Notes under the pieces: model-generated
Told to the model about the DNA's origin: nothing
Databases searched by the model: none
Seen by the model: the letters and a program-made list of their open reading frames with translations, nothing else
NCBI RefSeq assembly: GCF_900637295.1
Contig: NZ_LR134363.1
Span: 2,542,001 to 2,606,000, forward strand
From: Actinomyces slackii
Lineage (GTDB): Bacteria > Actinomycetota > Actinomycetes > Actinomycetales > Actinomycetaceae
Direction of reading: 5' to 3'
Length of the DNA stretch: 64,000 nucleotides
Part shown: positions 1 through 9,317 of the stretch, one piece after another
Position numbering within the stretch: position 1 is the first letter of the stretch
Layout of the letters: the number at the start of each line of letters is the position of its first letter
Made by a program: the position numbers and the translations under genes

Positions 1-63
1 GGGGAAGTCGGCGCGGATCGCGTCGACCTCCCGGTCACTGAGGGCGGTGGCGGTGGGTGTCAT
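1..63 (-). CDS. sufS: Cysteine desulfurase SufS, N-terminal fragment (cut by window edge)
   Basis: Only the first 21 codons are in the window: an ATG at 63, then codons reading TPTATALSDREVDAIRADFP. The stretch LSxxEVxxIRxDFP is the usual start of SufS/CsdA-type PLP-dependent cysteine desulfurases, which take sulfur from cysteine for Fe-S cluster assembly. Position supports the call, since it is the next gene after sufC in a sufR-B-D-C order, 92 bases downstream of the sufC stop. No catalytic residue can be seen in the fragment, so the identification rests on the N-terminal pattern and operon order. Confidence 0.8.
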   Translation of the reverse strand, partial: MTPTATALSDREVDAIRADFP

Positions 64-155
64 GAGCTGCCTTCCGGGCGATGGGGCGTGGCACGGTCTG
101 CTCACGGTGAGTCTGGGACCGTCCCGGGGCGCGCGGTGCGCCCCGGGACGAGCGC

Positions 156-905
<750 letters not shown>

Positions 906-942
906 GGATGTGCTTTCGGCTTGTACGGTTCGTGGGGTGGGC

Positions 943-2187
943 TCAGCCCTGCTGGTCGGTGCGCGCGGCGATGACGCCGGTGAGCTGGAGCTCGTGCTCG
1001 ATGGCGCTCATGAGGCGCTCCTCGACCTCGGGCACGCCGATCTCGGCGACGATCTCGTTGAAGAAGCCCAGGACCACCAGCCGGCGGGCCTCGGTCTCGG
1101 TGATGCCGCGCGAGCGCAGGTAGAACAGCTGCTCGTCGTCGAATCGCCCGGTGGCGCTGGCGTGGCCCGCCCCCTCGATATTGCCGTTCTGGATCTCCAG
1201 ATTGGGCACGGAGTCGGCCTTGGCCCCAGGGGTGAGCACCAGGTTGCGGTTGAGCTCGTAGGTGTCGGTGCCCCGGGCCCCTGCCCCGATGAGGCAGTCC
1301 CCCACCCACACGGCATGGGCCCCCTCGCCCTGAAGGGCGCCCTTGTAGGTGACGCGGGAGTAGCAGTGGGGCTCGGTGTGCGCCACGTAGGGGCGGTGCT
1401 CCTGGTGCTGGCCGGCGTCGGTGAAGTAGACGCCGTAGGCGTCGATGCGCCCGCCCTCGCCGGCATAGCCCAGGTCGGGGCAGATCCGCACGTCCCCGCC
1501 CAGGGAGACCACGACATGCTTGAGCACGCCCCGGCCCTGGACCCGCACGCGGTGGTTGGAGGCGTGGACGGAGCGGTGCTGCCAGCCCTGGATGCTGACC
1601 ACGGTCAGCTCGGCGCCATCGGCGACGTCGATCTCCACGCCCTGGGTCAGGGCGGCGGTCCCGGTGTGGTCCAGCACGACGGTGCCGACCGAGCCCGCCT
1701 GCGCGGCGATGTGGAGGTGCTGGGCGGTGGGGTGGGCCAGCTCCTCATCCTGGCCGATGATGTCCAGGCGCGCGGCCCGCTCCAGGCGCGCTCCGGCGCT
1801 CAGGGTCACGACGGTGGCGCTGGTGAAGGCGGCCCAGGCGGTCACGCCGCTGCGGTCGACGGGGGCGCCGATGGTGCCCAGGCGGGGGTCGTGGCGGTCC
1901 ACGACCTCCACCATGGCCCCGGCGGGCAGGTCGGTCTCCACGCGCAGGGCGTCGGCCGCGGTGCCGATGGCCACGGCATCAAGGTCGAACAGGGGCGCGA
2001 AGCGCCTCATCGGGGTGAAGCGCCACTCCTCCTCCCGGCCACCGGGAACAGGGATCTGCGCGGGGTCGAAGGAGGTGGGGCGCTCAGCGCGCGAGGAGAC
2101 GTAGCGCGGGCCGGGGCCCTGGGCGGCGCCGTGGGAGTGGGCGCCATCCAGCTGCGCGCCGGAGTGGTCGGTGGACAGGTCAGGCAT
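943..2187 (-). CDS. sufD: Fe-S cluster assembly scaffold protein SufD
   Basis: SufD pairs with SufB and SufC as the scaffold on which Fe-S clusters form. The product is 414 residues, starting MPDLSTDHSG at 2187. The frame stays open upstream into sufB, but that extension is an out-of-frame shadow of sufB. The C-terminal half carries the SufB/SufD core: the NRNLVLTPGAKADSVPNLEI run, then GHASATGRFDDEQLFYLRSR and the GITETEARRLVVLGFFNEIV tail. N-terminal residues are poorly conserved, as usual for SufD. It lies 83 bases after sufB and 37 bases before sufC. Confidence 0.95.
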   Translation of the reverse strand: MPDLSTDHSGAQLDGAHSHGAAQGPGPRYVSSRAERPTSFDPAQIPVPGGREEEWRFTPMRRFAPLFDLDAVAIGTAADALRVETDLPAGAMVEVVDRHDPRLGTIGAPVDRSGVTAWAAFTSATVVTLSAGARLERAARLDIIGQDEELAHPTAQHLHIAAQAGSVGTVVLDHTGTAALTQGVEIDVADGAELTVVSIQGWQHRSVHASNHRVRVQGRGVLKHVVVSLGGDVRICPDLGYAGEGGRIDAYGVYFTDAGQHQEHRPYVAHTEPHCYSRVTYKGALQGEGAHAVWVGDCLIGAGARGTDTYELNRNLVLTPGAKADSVPNLEIQNGNIEGAGHASATGRFDDEQLFYLRSRGITETEARRLVVLGFFNEIVAEIGVPEVEERLMSAIEHELQLTGVIAARTDQQG

Positions 2188-2270
2188 TGATGGCTCCTTG
2201 CCGCGGGGATACCGCGACGGGTGATGATCCGGGTGGATGGTCCTGGGGTCTGGGCTGTGGCCGGCGGGGC

Positions 2271-3719
2271 TCAGCCCACGGAGTTCTCCATCTGGAGCTC
2301 GATGAGGCGGTTGAGCTCCAGGGCGTACTCCATGGGCAGCTCGCGGGCGATGGGCTCCACGAAGCCGCGCACGATCGTGGCCATGGCCTCGGTCTCGCTC
2401 AGCCCGCGCTGCATGAGGTAGAAGAGCTGATCGGCGCTGACCTTGGAGACGGTGGCCTCGTGGCCCATCTCGACGTCGTCGTTGCGCACATCCACATAGG
2501 GGTAGGTGTCCGAGCGGGAGACCTCGTCGACCAGCAGGGCGTCGCACAGCACGTTGGACTTCGCGTGGCGCGCGTTCTTCATGATCTGCACCAAGCCCCG
2601 GTAGGCCGAGCGGCCCCCGTGGCGGGCCACGGACTTCGAGACGATGTGGCTGGAGGTGTGGGGCGCCATGTGAACCATCTTGGCGCCGGTGTCCTGGTGC
2701 TGGCCCTCCCCGGCGAAGGCGATGGACAGGGCCTCGCCTCGCGAGTGGGGTCCCATGAGGAAGACGGCCGGGTACTTCATGTTGCGCTTGGATCCGATGT
2801 TGCCGTCGATCCACTCCATGGTGGCGCCCTCGGCGCAGGTGGCGCGCTGGGTCACGAGGTTCCAGACGTTGTTGGACCAGTTCTGGATGGTCGTGTAGCG
2901 CACGCGGGCGTTCTTCTTCACCACGATCTCCACGATGGCCGAGTGGAGGGAGTCGGTGGAGTAGATGGGGGCGGTGCAGCCCTCGACGTAGTGGACGTAG
3001 GAATCCTCGTCGGCGATGATGAGGGTCCGCTCGAACTGCCCCATGTTCTCGGTGTTGATGCGGAAGTAGGCCTGGAGCGGGATCTCGACGTGCACGCCCT
3101 TGGGGACGTAGATGAAGGAGCCCCCGGACCACACGGCCGTGTTGAGGGCGGCGAACTTGTTGTCCCCCGCGGGCACGACCGTGCCGAAGTACTCCTGGAC
3201 CAGCTCGGGGTACTCGCGCACGGCGGTGTCCGTGTCCACGAAGATGACGCCCTGGGCCTCCAGGTCCTCGCGAATCTGGTGGTAGACGACCTCGGACTCG
3301 TACTGGGCGGCGACGCCGGCCACGAGGCGCTCGCGCTCGGCCTCGGGGATGCCGATGCGGTCGTAGGTGTTCTTGATGTCCTCGGGCAGGTCATCCCAGG
3401 AGTTGGCGGGGCGGTCCGTGGAGCGCACGTAGTACTTCACGGCGTCCATGTCCAGATCCGAGAGGTCCACGCCCCAGGTGGGCATGGGCTTGCGCTCGAA
3501 GGTCCTGTAGGCCTTGAGCCTCTTGTCCAGCATCCACTGCGGCTCGCCCTTGATGGCGGAGATCTCCCGGACCACCTGCTCATCCAGGCCCCGCTTGGCA
3601 TTGGCCCCGGCCGCATCGGAGTCGTGCCAGCCGAAGTCGTAGCTTGTCGAGATCGAGTCGATAATCTCGTCGTCGCTGCTGCGCACGGTCTCGGTCGTAG
3701 GAGATGTCATCGAAGTCAT
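2271..3719 (-). CDS. sufB: Fe-S cluster assembly protein SufB
   Basis: SufB is the main scaffold subunit of the SUF system. The 482-residue product carries the family landmarks [14 protein letters not shown] near the N-terminus, [20 protein letters not shown] in the middle, and [20 protein letters not shown] near the C-terminus. Two in-frame ATGs sit at 3719 and 3710. I chose 3719 because GGAAGG lies about six bases upstream of it. The gene follows sufR by 71 bases and starts the scaffold genes of the operon. Length and motifs are typical of actinobacterial SufB. Confidence 0.97.
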   Translation of the reverse strand: MTSMTSPTTETVRSSDDEIIDSISTSYDFGWHDSDAAGANAKRGLDEQVVREISAIKGEPQWMLDKRLKAYRTFERKPMPTWGVDLSDLDMDAVKYYVRSTDRPANSWDDLPEDIKNTYDRIGIPEAERERLVAGVAAQYESEVVYHQIREDLEAQGVIFVDTDTAVREYPELVQEYFGTVVPAGDNKFAALNTAVWSGGSFIYVPKGVHVEIPLQAYFRINTENMGQFERTLIIADEDSYVHYVEGCTAPIYSTDSLHSAIVEIVVKKNARVRYTTIQNWSNNVWNLVTQRATCAEGATMEWIDGNIGSKRNMKYPAVFLMGPHSRGEALSIAFAGEGQHQDTGAKMVHMAPHTSSHIVSKSVARHGGRSAYRGLVQIMKNARHAKSNVLCDALLVDEVSRSDTYPYVDVRNDDVEMGHEATVSKVSADQLFYLMQRGLSETEAMATIVRGFVEPIARELPMEYALELNRLIELQMENSVG

Positions 3720-3790
3720 CGAATTCCTTCCATTGACGGCCGCAGTGGCGCGTCGTGACGGTGGTGGAGGTCGTGGGTGGTGTGCGGGGA

Positions 3791-4552
3791 TCAGCTCGTG
3801 GCCGCGGGGCCCTGCCTGCCGGCAGCCGGGGGCCTGAGGCCCTGGGCGCCCTTGGCCGCCCGCACCGCGCGCTTTCGCAGCGCGGGCATGGCGATGGGGA
3901 TGTGAGTGGTGCACACGTGCTCCCCGCCGGCCAGGGTGGCCAGGCGCTGAACGGGCACCCCCACCAGGCGGGATATGGCCTGGGTCTCGGCATCGCAGAG
4001 CTCGTGGAACTCTCCGGCGACGTCGCGCACGGGGCAGTGGCCCTGGCAGAGCTGGACCGCGTAGGAGCCGTCCCCGACGTCGCGAACAGAGGCGGCGTAG
4101 CCGTCGAGGGTGAGGGCGTCGGCCAGGGCGCGGGCCCGCTCGGCCGGGTCCTTGCCGACTGCCTCGACAGCACCGGAGTAGCGCCGCTCGAGATCGCGGC
4201 CGCGGGCGGCTGCGAAGGAGTCGACGGCGCCGTCCCCGGCCACCTGGGACAGGTAGCGCAGCGCCCGGTTGGCCAGGTCCGAGTAGCCCTCGGCGAAGGA
4301 GGTGCGGGCCGTGGCGGTGAGCACGTAGTGGCGCGCCGGGCGGCCCCGCCCGCGCTTGCCCATGGTCGCCGGGCTGTGGACCTCGATCTGCTCCTCGTCC
4401 TCCAGGGCGGAGATGTGCCGACGAACGGCGGCGGGTGTCAGGGACAGGACCTTGGCGAGCTGGGCGGCGGACACCGGGCCCTTCTCGGCGATGAGATCGA
4501 GCACCCGGGCCCGGGTGGAGTCGTCATCGGCGGGCGCTGCCATGGCTCTCAT
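3791..4552 (-). CDS. sufR: SufR-type Fe-S sensing transcriptional repressor of the suf operon
   Basis: The 253-residue protein begins with a winged-helix DNA-binding domain (residues about 14-60, [20 protein letters not shown]). A basic linker with [15 protein letters not shown] follows. The C-terminal half contains four cysteines, C169, C173, C186 and C214, in the CxxxC-x12-C arrangement expected for the [4Fe-4S] site of SufR. SufR regulators repress the suf genes when clusters are plentiful. It is the first gene of the sufR-B-D-C-S run, as in Mycobacterium, which suggests autoregulation. The alternative start MAAPADDD three codons in cannot be excluded. Confidence 0.92.
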   Translation of the reverse strand: MRAMAAPADDDSTRARVLDLIAEKGPVSAAQLAKVLSLTPAAVRRHISALEDEEQIEVHSPATMGKRGRGRPARHYVLTATARTSFAEGYSDLANRALRYLSQVAGDGAVDSFAAARGRDLERRYSGAVEAVGKDPAERARALADALTLDGYAASVRDVGDGSYAVQLCQGHCPVRDVAGEFHELCDAETQAISRLVGVPVQRLATLAGGEHVCTTHIPIAMPALRKRAVRAAKGAQGLRPPAAGRQGPAATS

Positions 4553-4923
4553 CGCTCCTCTCCGCGTAATCCGGCTCGGCTGCCGGGCCTGCGTCCCTCG
4601 GATGACCCTCGGATCCGCCCGGCGGCGGGGCGCCTGGTGGCCCCACGAGTACTTTAACCAAGATCATGCTTGCCGAATTCCATCCAGGCAAGTTCACGAG
4701 CACATCTCGATGGTGGGATTCAACACCACCGACGATAGAAGCTCCTAGAGGGCCAGGCAGGCCTTACCAATAGGCGGCTGCTGCTATGGGCCGTGTCGCG
4801 GGCCGGTTCCGCGCTGCGCACCAGCCCGGAGCGGCGCGCCCACGCCGAAGGGGGCACGGTGATCAGGAAGGATGTCGAGGGAGATGTCGAGAGGGATGTC
4901 GAGAGGGACGGGCCGCCGTGGCC
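4553..4923. other. Intergenic region upstream of sufR
   Basis: This 371-base gap lies between the 3' end of a LacI-type regulator and sufR. It must hold the suf operon promoter, because sufR is the first gene in its direction. An AT-richer stretch near 4650-4700 is the likeliest place. I see no clear -35/-10 pair and no convincing SufR palindrome. The only structure I can support is a 12-bp tandem repeat at 4871-4906. No coding potential is apparent. Confidence 0.5.
4871..4906. repeat. Short tandem repeat, 3 x 12 bp
   Basis: Three consecutive 12-base units, GATGTCGAGGGA followed by two copies of GATGTCGAGAGG, lie just past the stop codon of the LacI-type gene. The first unit differs at two positions. 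The array is non-coding on present evidence. It could be a simple slippage product or a regulator binding site. Confidence 0.7.
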
Positions 4924-5970
4924 TCAGCCGGTCGGCGGGGCTGCGGCGCCGTCCACGGAGTCGCGCTCCACCGGCGGGCACGGGACGGTCAGGATCCCCC
5001 CTGCCGGGACCTCCTGAAGGCCCAGGAGGACCCTGACCCCAGCGGCCCCCATCTCGTAGTGAGGCAGCGCCACGGTGGACAGGGAGGGGTGGAGGTGGCC
5101 GGCGATGACCTCCTGGTTGTCGAAGCCGACGACGGACAGGTCCTGGGGGATGCTCAGACCCCGCTCCTTGATGGTGTCGTACAGGCCCATGGCCATGCGG
5201 TCGTTGTGGCAGCACACCCCTGTGGCCCCGGTGGCCAGCAGGTCGTCGGCGATCCCGTAGCCGCCCTCCTGATCGGGCCTGGCCTCCAGGATGAGATCCT
5301 CGTCCACCGGGATGCCCGCCCCGGCCAGCGCCTGCCGGTAGCCCTGCAGGCGCCCCGAGCGGGCGGGCGAGGCGGTGGTGGTGTTGATGAAGGCGATGCG
5401 GCGGTGCCCCCGCCTCAGGAGGATCTCTGCCGCCCGTCTGCCCCCGTCGACCTCGTCGGGGACGACCGCGGCGGGGCCCGCCCCCACCCGGCCGTAGCAG
5501 TTGACCAGGACCGAGTCGGTCTCGCCCAGTGCGGGGGGGACCTCCACCTCGCGGTGGTACCAGCGCGAGTAGAGGATGCCGCGCACGTTGTACTGGAGCA
5601 TCATGGCGATGGCCCGCTCCTCGGCCTCCTGGTTGCCCTCGGTATTGGTCACCAGCAGGACGTGACCGTGCCTCCAGGCCTCCTCCTGGGCGCCGTGGAC
5701 GATCTGCCCGGCGAAGGGAGTCGAGGCGATGGAGTCGGCCACCAGCCCGATGAAGGGACTGGTCCCCTGGACCAGGGTCTTGGCCAGGGCGTTGGGGCGG
5801 TACCCGAGCTCCTCGACGGCCTGGCGCACCCGCTCACGCGCCTCGGGGCCGATCCGCGCCTCCGTCTTGTGGTTGACCACGTGGGAGACGGTCGTCACCG
5901 AGACCCCTGCTCGTTGGGCCACCTCCCGCATGGTGACGCGATGGCCCTCGCCCGCCCGGCTCATCCTCAT
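4924..5970 (-). CDS. LacI-family transcriptional regulator, carbohydrate operon A
   Basis: The product is 348 residues with a classic LacI helix-turn-helix (TMREVAQRAGVSVTTVSHVV) near the N-terminus. A periplasmic-binding-protein-like effector domain follows, and a C-terminal GFDNQE motif contacts the ligand fold. The ATG at 5970 overlaps the stop of the upstream permease as ATGA, which supports this start and translational coupling. It is the last gene of the five-gene operon running from 10736 down. By context it should repress that operon in the absence of a sugar, probably through the palindromes at 10752 and 10805. The ligand is not known; a fructan or sucrose-related sugar is inferred from the linked glycosidase. 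Confidence 0.93.
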   Translation of the reverse strand: MRMSRAGEGHRVTMREVAQRAGVSVTTVSHVVNHKTEARIGPEARERVRQAVEELGYRPNALAKTLVQGTSPFIGLVADSIASTPFAGQIVHGAQEEAWRHGHVLLVTNTEGNQEAEERAIAMMLQYNVRGILYSRWYHREVEVPPALGETDSVLVNCYGRVGAGPAAVVPDEVDGGRRAAEILLRRGHRRIAFINTTTASPARSGRLQGYRQALAGAGIPVDEDLILEARPDQEGGYGIADDLLATGATGVCCHNDRMAMGLYDTIKERGLSIPQDLSVVGFDNQEVIAGHLHPSLSTVALPHYEMGAAGVRVLLGLQEVPAGGILTVPCPPVERDSVDGAAAPPTG

Positions 5971-6878
5971 CCCTTCGTCGATCCGCTCTCCAGACCATAG
6001 ATCATGGCCTTGTTGAGGACTAGGAATACCAGGAGCAGCGGGGTGATCGTGATGGTCACCGCGGCGAAGGTCGCGGTCCAGTCGGTCTTGCCCATCGCGC
6101 CGATGTAGTTCTGCAGTCCCAGGGGGACGGTCTTGAGCCCCTCGGTCAGGACGAAGGTGTTGGCGAAGACGAACTCGTTCCAGATGAAGATCGCGTTGAC
6201 CATGACCACGGTGACGACGGTGTTGAGGGACATGGGCATGGTGATGCGGGTGAAGATGCGGTAGGGGCCGGCGCCATCGATCGAGGCGGCCTCGTAGATC
6301 TCGCGGGGGATGTAGCTGAAGAAGGACATGAAGAGGAACAGGGACATCGGCAGGGCGAACCCGGCCAGCGGGATGATGATCGACAGGTGGGTGTCGAGCA
6401 TGCCGATCCTGGAGTAGTCGATGAACAGCGGCACGAGCGCGATCTGGACGGGGACCACGATCCCCATGAGGAGGATTGCGCGGATCAGCCCGGCGCCCTT
6501 GAAGCCCAGGACCTGGATGGCGTAGGCGCCCATCATGCCGCACACCACGATGAGGGCGCAGGATCCCAGGGTGACGATCGCGGAGTTGAGGATCGTGGTC
6601 CCCAGGTCCCCCTGCTCGATGGCTCGGGCGAAGTTGTCCAGGGTGAGGGATGCGGGCAGTCCGAAGGGATTGCCCGCCGCGAAGTCCTCGGGGCCGCGCA
6701 CGGAGGTGAGGATCAGCCAGATGAACGGGTAGACCTGGATGACCAGCGCGAGCCCCAGGAGGAGCCTGTGGAGGATCTGCGCGGCGCGCAGCCGGCGCCG
6801 ACGGTGCTGGCGGTGCTGGCAGTGCTGGCGCGGCATGCTGTCCGGGATGCCGGGCAGGGTGGGTGCGGTGGTGGTCAT
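5967..6878 (-). CDS. ABC sugar transporter permease (MalG-like), operon A
   Basis: This 303-residue inner-membrane permease belongs to the CUT1 carbohydrate family. It has an arginine-rich cytoplasmic N-terminus, hydrophobic segments through the rest, and the permease EAA loop EIYEAASIDGAGPYRIFTRI that docks the ATPase. The start at 6878 is two bases after the stop of the partner permease, with GAAGGA upstream. It forms a heterodimer with the product of 6881-7759. The operon has no ATPase gene, so a shared MsmK-like ATPase elsewhere is expected. Confidence 0.94.
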   Translation of the reverse strand: MTTTAPTLPGIPDSMPRQHCQHRQHRRRRLRAAQILHRLLLGLALVIQVYPFIWLILTSVRGPEDFAAGNPFGLPASLTLDNFARAIEQGDLGTTILNSAIVTLGSCALIVVCGMMGAYAIQVLGFKGAGLIRAILLMGIVVPVQIALVPLFIDYSRIGMLDTHLSIIIPLAGFALPMSLFLFMSFFSYIPREIYEAASIDGAGPYRIFTRITMPMSLNTVVTVVMVNAIFIWNEFVFANTFVLTEGLKTVPLGLQNYIGAMGKTDWTATFAAVTITITPLLLVFLVLNKAMIYGLESGSTKG

Positions 6879-6880
6879 GA

Positions 6881-7759
6881 TCAGTCCTTCCCCCTTCTCA
6901 TGATCCCGACGATGAGGCCCACGGCGACCAGGCACTCGACGACGATGAACACCGAGATCGCGGAGGCGTAGCCGTAGTTGGTCGAGGTGAAGGCGGTCTT
7001 GTACATGTAGGTGGTGACGAGCTCGGAGGCCCGGCCAGGGCCGCCATTGGTCAGCAGGTAGGGGATGTCGAAGCCCCGAAGCCCGTAGGTGACGGCCATG
7101 ACGAGCGTCGTGGTCCACACGGGCCTGATGTGCGGGAAGCGGATCGCGGTGAAGACCTTCCAGGCGCCGGCGCCGTCGAGGGAGGCGGCCTCCTCCAGCT
7201 CCTTGGGCACCGAGAGCAGAGCGGCGTAGAGGATAATGGTGTAGAGCCCGAGGAACCGCCAGCCCTCGGGGACGGAGACCGCGGCCAGGACCGTGCTGGT
7301 GTTGGACAGCCAGGCCTGATCCAGGGATCCCAGCCCGACGGCGTCGAGGACGGAGTTGACCAGGCCCCGGGGATCCAGGGAGTAGATGCGCTGGAAGAGC
7401 AGGGCGATGGCGGTGGTGGAGATGACCGCCGGCATGAGGAGGAGGACCTTGAGGACCTCTCGCCCCCGGGTGATGGTCAGCAGGAGGCAGGCGATCCCCA
7501 ATCCGACCCCCATCTGGATCGTCACGCAGATGACGAGGTAGAGGAGCTGATTGACGAAGGCCTTCCAGAACACCGGGTCCTGCCCCAGCATCCTGGTGTA
7601 GTTGTCCAGGCCCGCGAACCGCATCTGCGTGATGCCGTCCCAGTGGAAGAAGCTCAGGACGAGGGACTGGATGATGGGCAGCAGAACGCCGCCGCCGAAC
7701 AGGAGGATCGGCGGGAGCAGGAAGACGGCCACGGACCGTCGTGAGCGATAAGGAAGCAT
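6881..7759 (-). CDS. ABC sugar transporter permease (MalF-like), operon A
   Basis: The 292-residue product has about six hydrophobic segments and the EAA motif ELEEAASLDGAGAWKVFTAI, which marks carbohydrate (CUT1) permeases. The motif FDIPYLLTNGGPG near the C-terminus is typical of MalF/UgpA-like subunits. It lies 85 bases after the substrate-binding protein gene and is tightly linked to the second permease, so the pair forms the membrane channel of one importer. The substrate is inferred from context only. Confidence 0.94.
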   Translation of the reverse strand: MLPYRSRRSVAVFLLPPILLFGGGVLLPIIQSLVLSFFHWDGITQMRFAGLDNYTRMLGQDPVFWKAFVNQLLYLVICVTIQMGVGLGIACLLLTITRGREVLKVLLLMPAVISTTAIALLFQRIYSLDPRGLVNSVLDAVGLGSLDQAWLSNTSTVLAAVSVPEGWRFLGLYTIILYAALLSVPKELEEAASLDGAGAWKVFTAIRFPHIRPVWTTTLVMAVTYGLRGFDIPYLLTNGGPGRASELVTTYMYKTAFTSTNYGYASAISVFIVVECLVAVGLIVGIMRRGKD

Positions 7760-7844
7760 GAGGACCTCACATTGGGCTCAGCAGTGATTGGGGGATCGGG
7801 GCGGGGGCCCTGCCGCGGGGCGAGGATCCCCCGCCCCGCAGGGC

Positions 7845-9203
7845 TCACTCGCTGAAGTAGGAGGGGGCGTTGGTCGACAGGGCCTGATCCATGGTGGAGA
7901 TGAACTCATCGACGGTGATATCGCCCTGCACGAGGAGCACCTGCTCCTGGAGCAGCGTGGTGTTGGTGGTGGGGTCGAGCTGGGTGTCCCAGGGCATCAG
8001 CGCGGCGCCCTCCACCTTGGCGGCCTCGTCGATGGCCTGCTGATAGATCGGCAGGGCGTTGTCGGGGACCACGGGGGGCGTGGTCGTGGGGCCCAGGAGA
8101 CCGGTGGCGGCGTACATCTCCGGGTAGCGCTCCAGGGCGAAGCGGAGGAAGTCGTGGACGAGGGGGTCATAGGTGGCGGCGTTGACGGCCACGCCGATGC
8201 CCGAGGGGGCGACGTACTCGTTGGCGCCGGTGACGCCGCCGGAGATGGTCGGCAGCGTGAAGTAGCCGATGCTCTTGTGGAGGTCCGCGGGAAGGTCCGT
8301 CGTCGCCAGGCTCGGGAGCTCCCAGGTGCCCATGCAGTAGATAGCGGCCCTGCCGGAGGTGAAGAGGTTCTGGGCGTCGGTGTAGCCCACGGAGGAGAAG
8401 CCCTTCTGGAAGGCGCCCGCCTCGCCCAGGTCGTGGAGCCATTGCGCGGCTCGCCTGCCCGGGTCGTCGGCGAAGGAGGCCTCGCCGGTCTTGAGCGTCG
8501 TGATGTACTTCTCCCCCGCGATCCGGAAGGGCTGGTAGGCCACGTAGCGCTCCAGGGGCCAGCCGTCCAGGCCGTCCAGGGCGATCGGGATGACCCCGGA
8601 GCCGGCGAGCTTCCTGCACAGCTGGGGGAAGTCGTCGAGGCTGGCGGGGATGTCCGCGCCAGCCGCGGAGAAGAGGGCCTTGTTGTACCAGAAGACCTCA
8701 ATGCCGTACTCCAGCGGGATCATGTAGAGCGAGCCGTCGTCGAAGCGCTGGTAGTCCAGGGCGGAGGGGCGGTAGGTGCTGGTGATGCCCAGGTTGTCCA
8801 GGAGTGCGGCGATGTCGACCATCTGGTGCTTCTTCGCCAGCTTGCGGGCGAAGGGGGTGGCATCGGTGTCGAAGAGCTCGGGGAGCTTGTTCGCCGCGGC
8901 CAGGGTCTCGTACTTCTGGATGTAGGAGGGGCGGTCCGGCGTGGTGATCAGGGTGAGCTTGAAGCCGTCGTGCTCCTTGGCGTAGTCCTGCGCGATCTGC
9001 TGCATGGTGGTGATCACCGCGCCGTTGGCGGGGCGTGAGAGGAGCCAGGAGATCTCGCGCGGCTCGATGCTCCCGCTCGGGTTGATGGTCACGGGCCCGG
9101 AGGGGGCGGCGCTGCTCCCACCGCAGGCGCCCAGGGCGGGGGCGGCCAGGGTGAGTCCGGCCAGGCCGAGGAACTGGTGGCGGCTCAGGTGGGGACTGGT
9201 CAT
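7845..9203 (-). CDS. ABC sugar transporter substrate-binding lipoprotein, operon A
   Basis: The 452-residue protein has a signal peptide ending in the lipobox ALGAC with Cys27 as the predicted lipid anchor. An extracellular solute-binding fold of family 1 type follows (pattern KYETLAAANKLPELFDTDAT and GRAAIYCMGTWELPSL). It should capture an oligosaccharide outside the membrane and pass it to the two permeases encoded next. It follows the glycosidase gene by 114 bases, which links the transporter to hydrolysis of the imported sugar. The substrate cannot be read from sequence alone. Confidence 0.93.
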   Translation of the reverse strand: MTSPHLSRHQFLGLAGLTLAAPALGACGGSSAAPSGPVTINPSGSIEPREISWLLSRPANGAVITTMQQIAQDYAKEHDGFKLTLITTPDRPSYIQKYETLAAANKLPELFDTDATPFARKLAKKHQMVDIAALLDNLGITSTYRPSALDYQRFDDGSLYMIPLEYGIEVFWYNKALFSAAGADIPASLDDFPQLCRKLAGSGVIPIALDGLDGWPLERYVAYQPFRIAGEKYITTLKTGEASFADDPGRRAAQWLHDLGEAGAFQKGFSSVGYTDAQNLFTSGRAAIYCMGTWELPSLATTDLPADLHKSIGYFTLPTISGGVTGANEYVAPSGIGVAVNAATYDPLVHDFLRFALERYPEMYAATGLLGPTTTPPVVPDNALPIYQQAIDEAAKVEGAALMPWDTQLDPTTNTTLLQEQVLLVQGDITVDEFISTMDQALSTNAPSYFSE

Positions 9204-9317
9204 GTCTTTCTCCTTCGAAAGTGCCCCGGGCGGCTCGGCGGCCGGGGCCGTGGTGCGGTTGGGATGGGGTGATGCTGAAGGGATGCGCCGGTCGGGCGGC
9301 GTGCCGCCTGGCAGGGC

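Noticed and set aside
943..3132. A minus-strand frame joining sufD with an upstream extension, suggesting a SufB-SufD fusion
   Set aside because: The extension is out of frame with sufB and not conserved. Both normal genes are present with their own starts.
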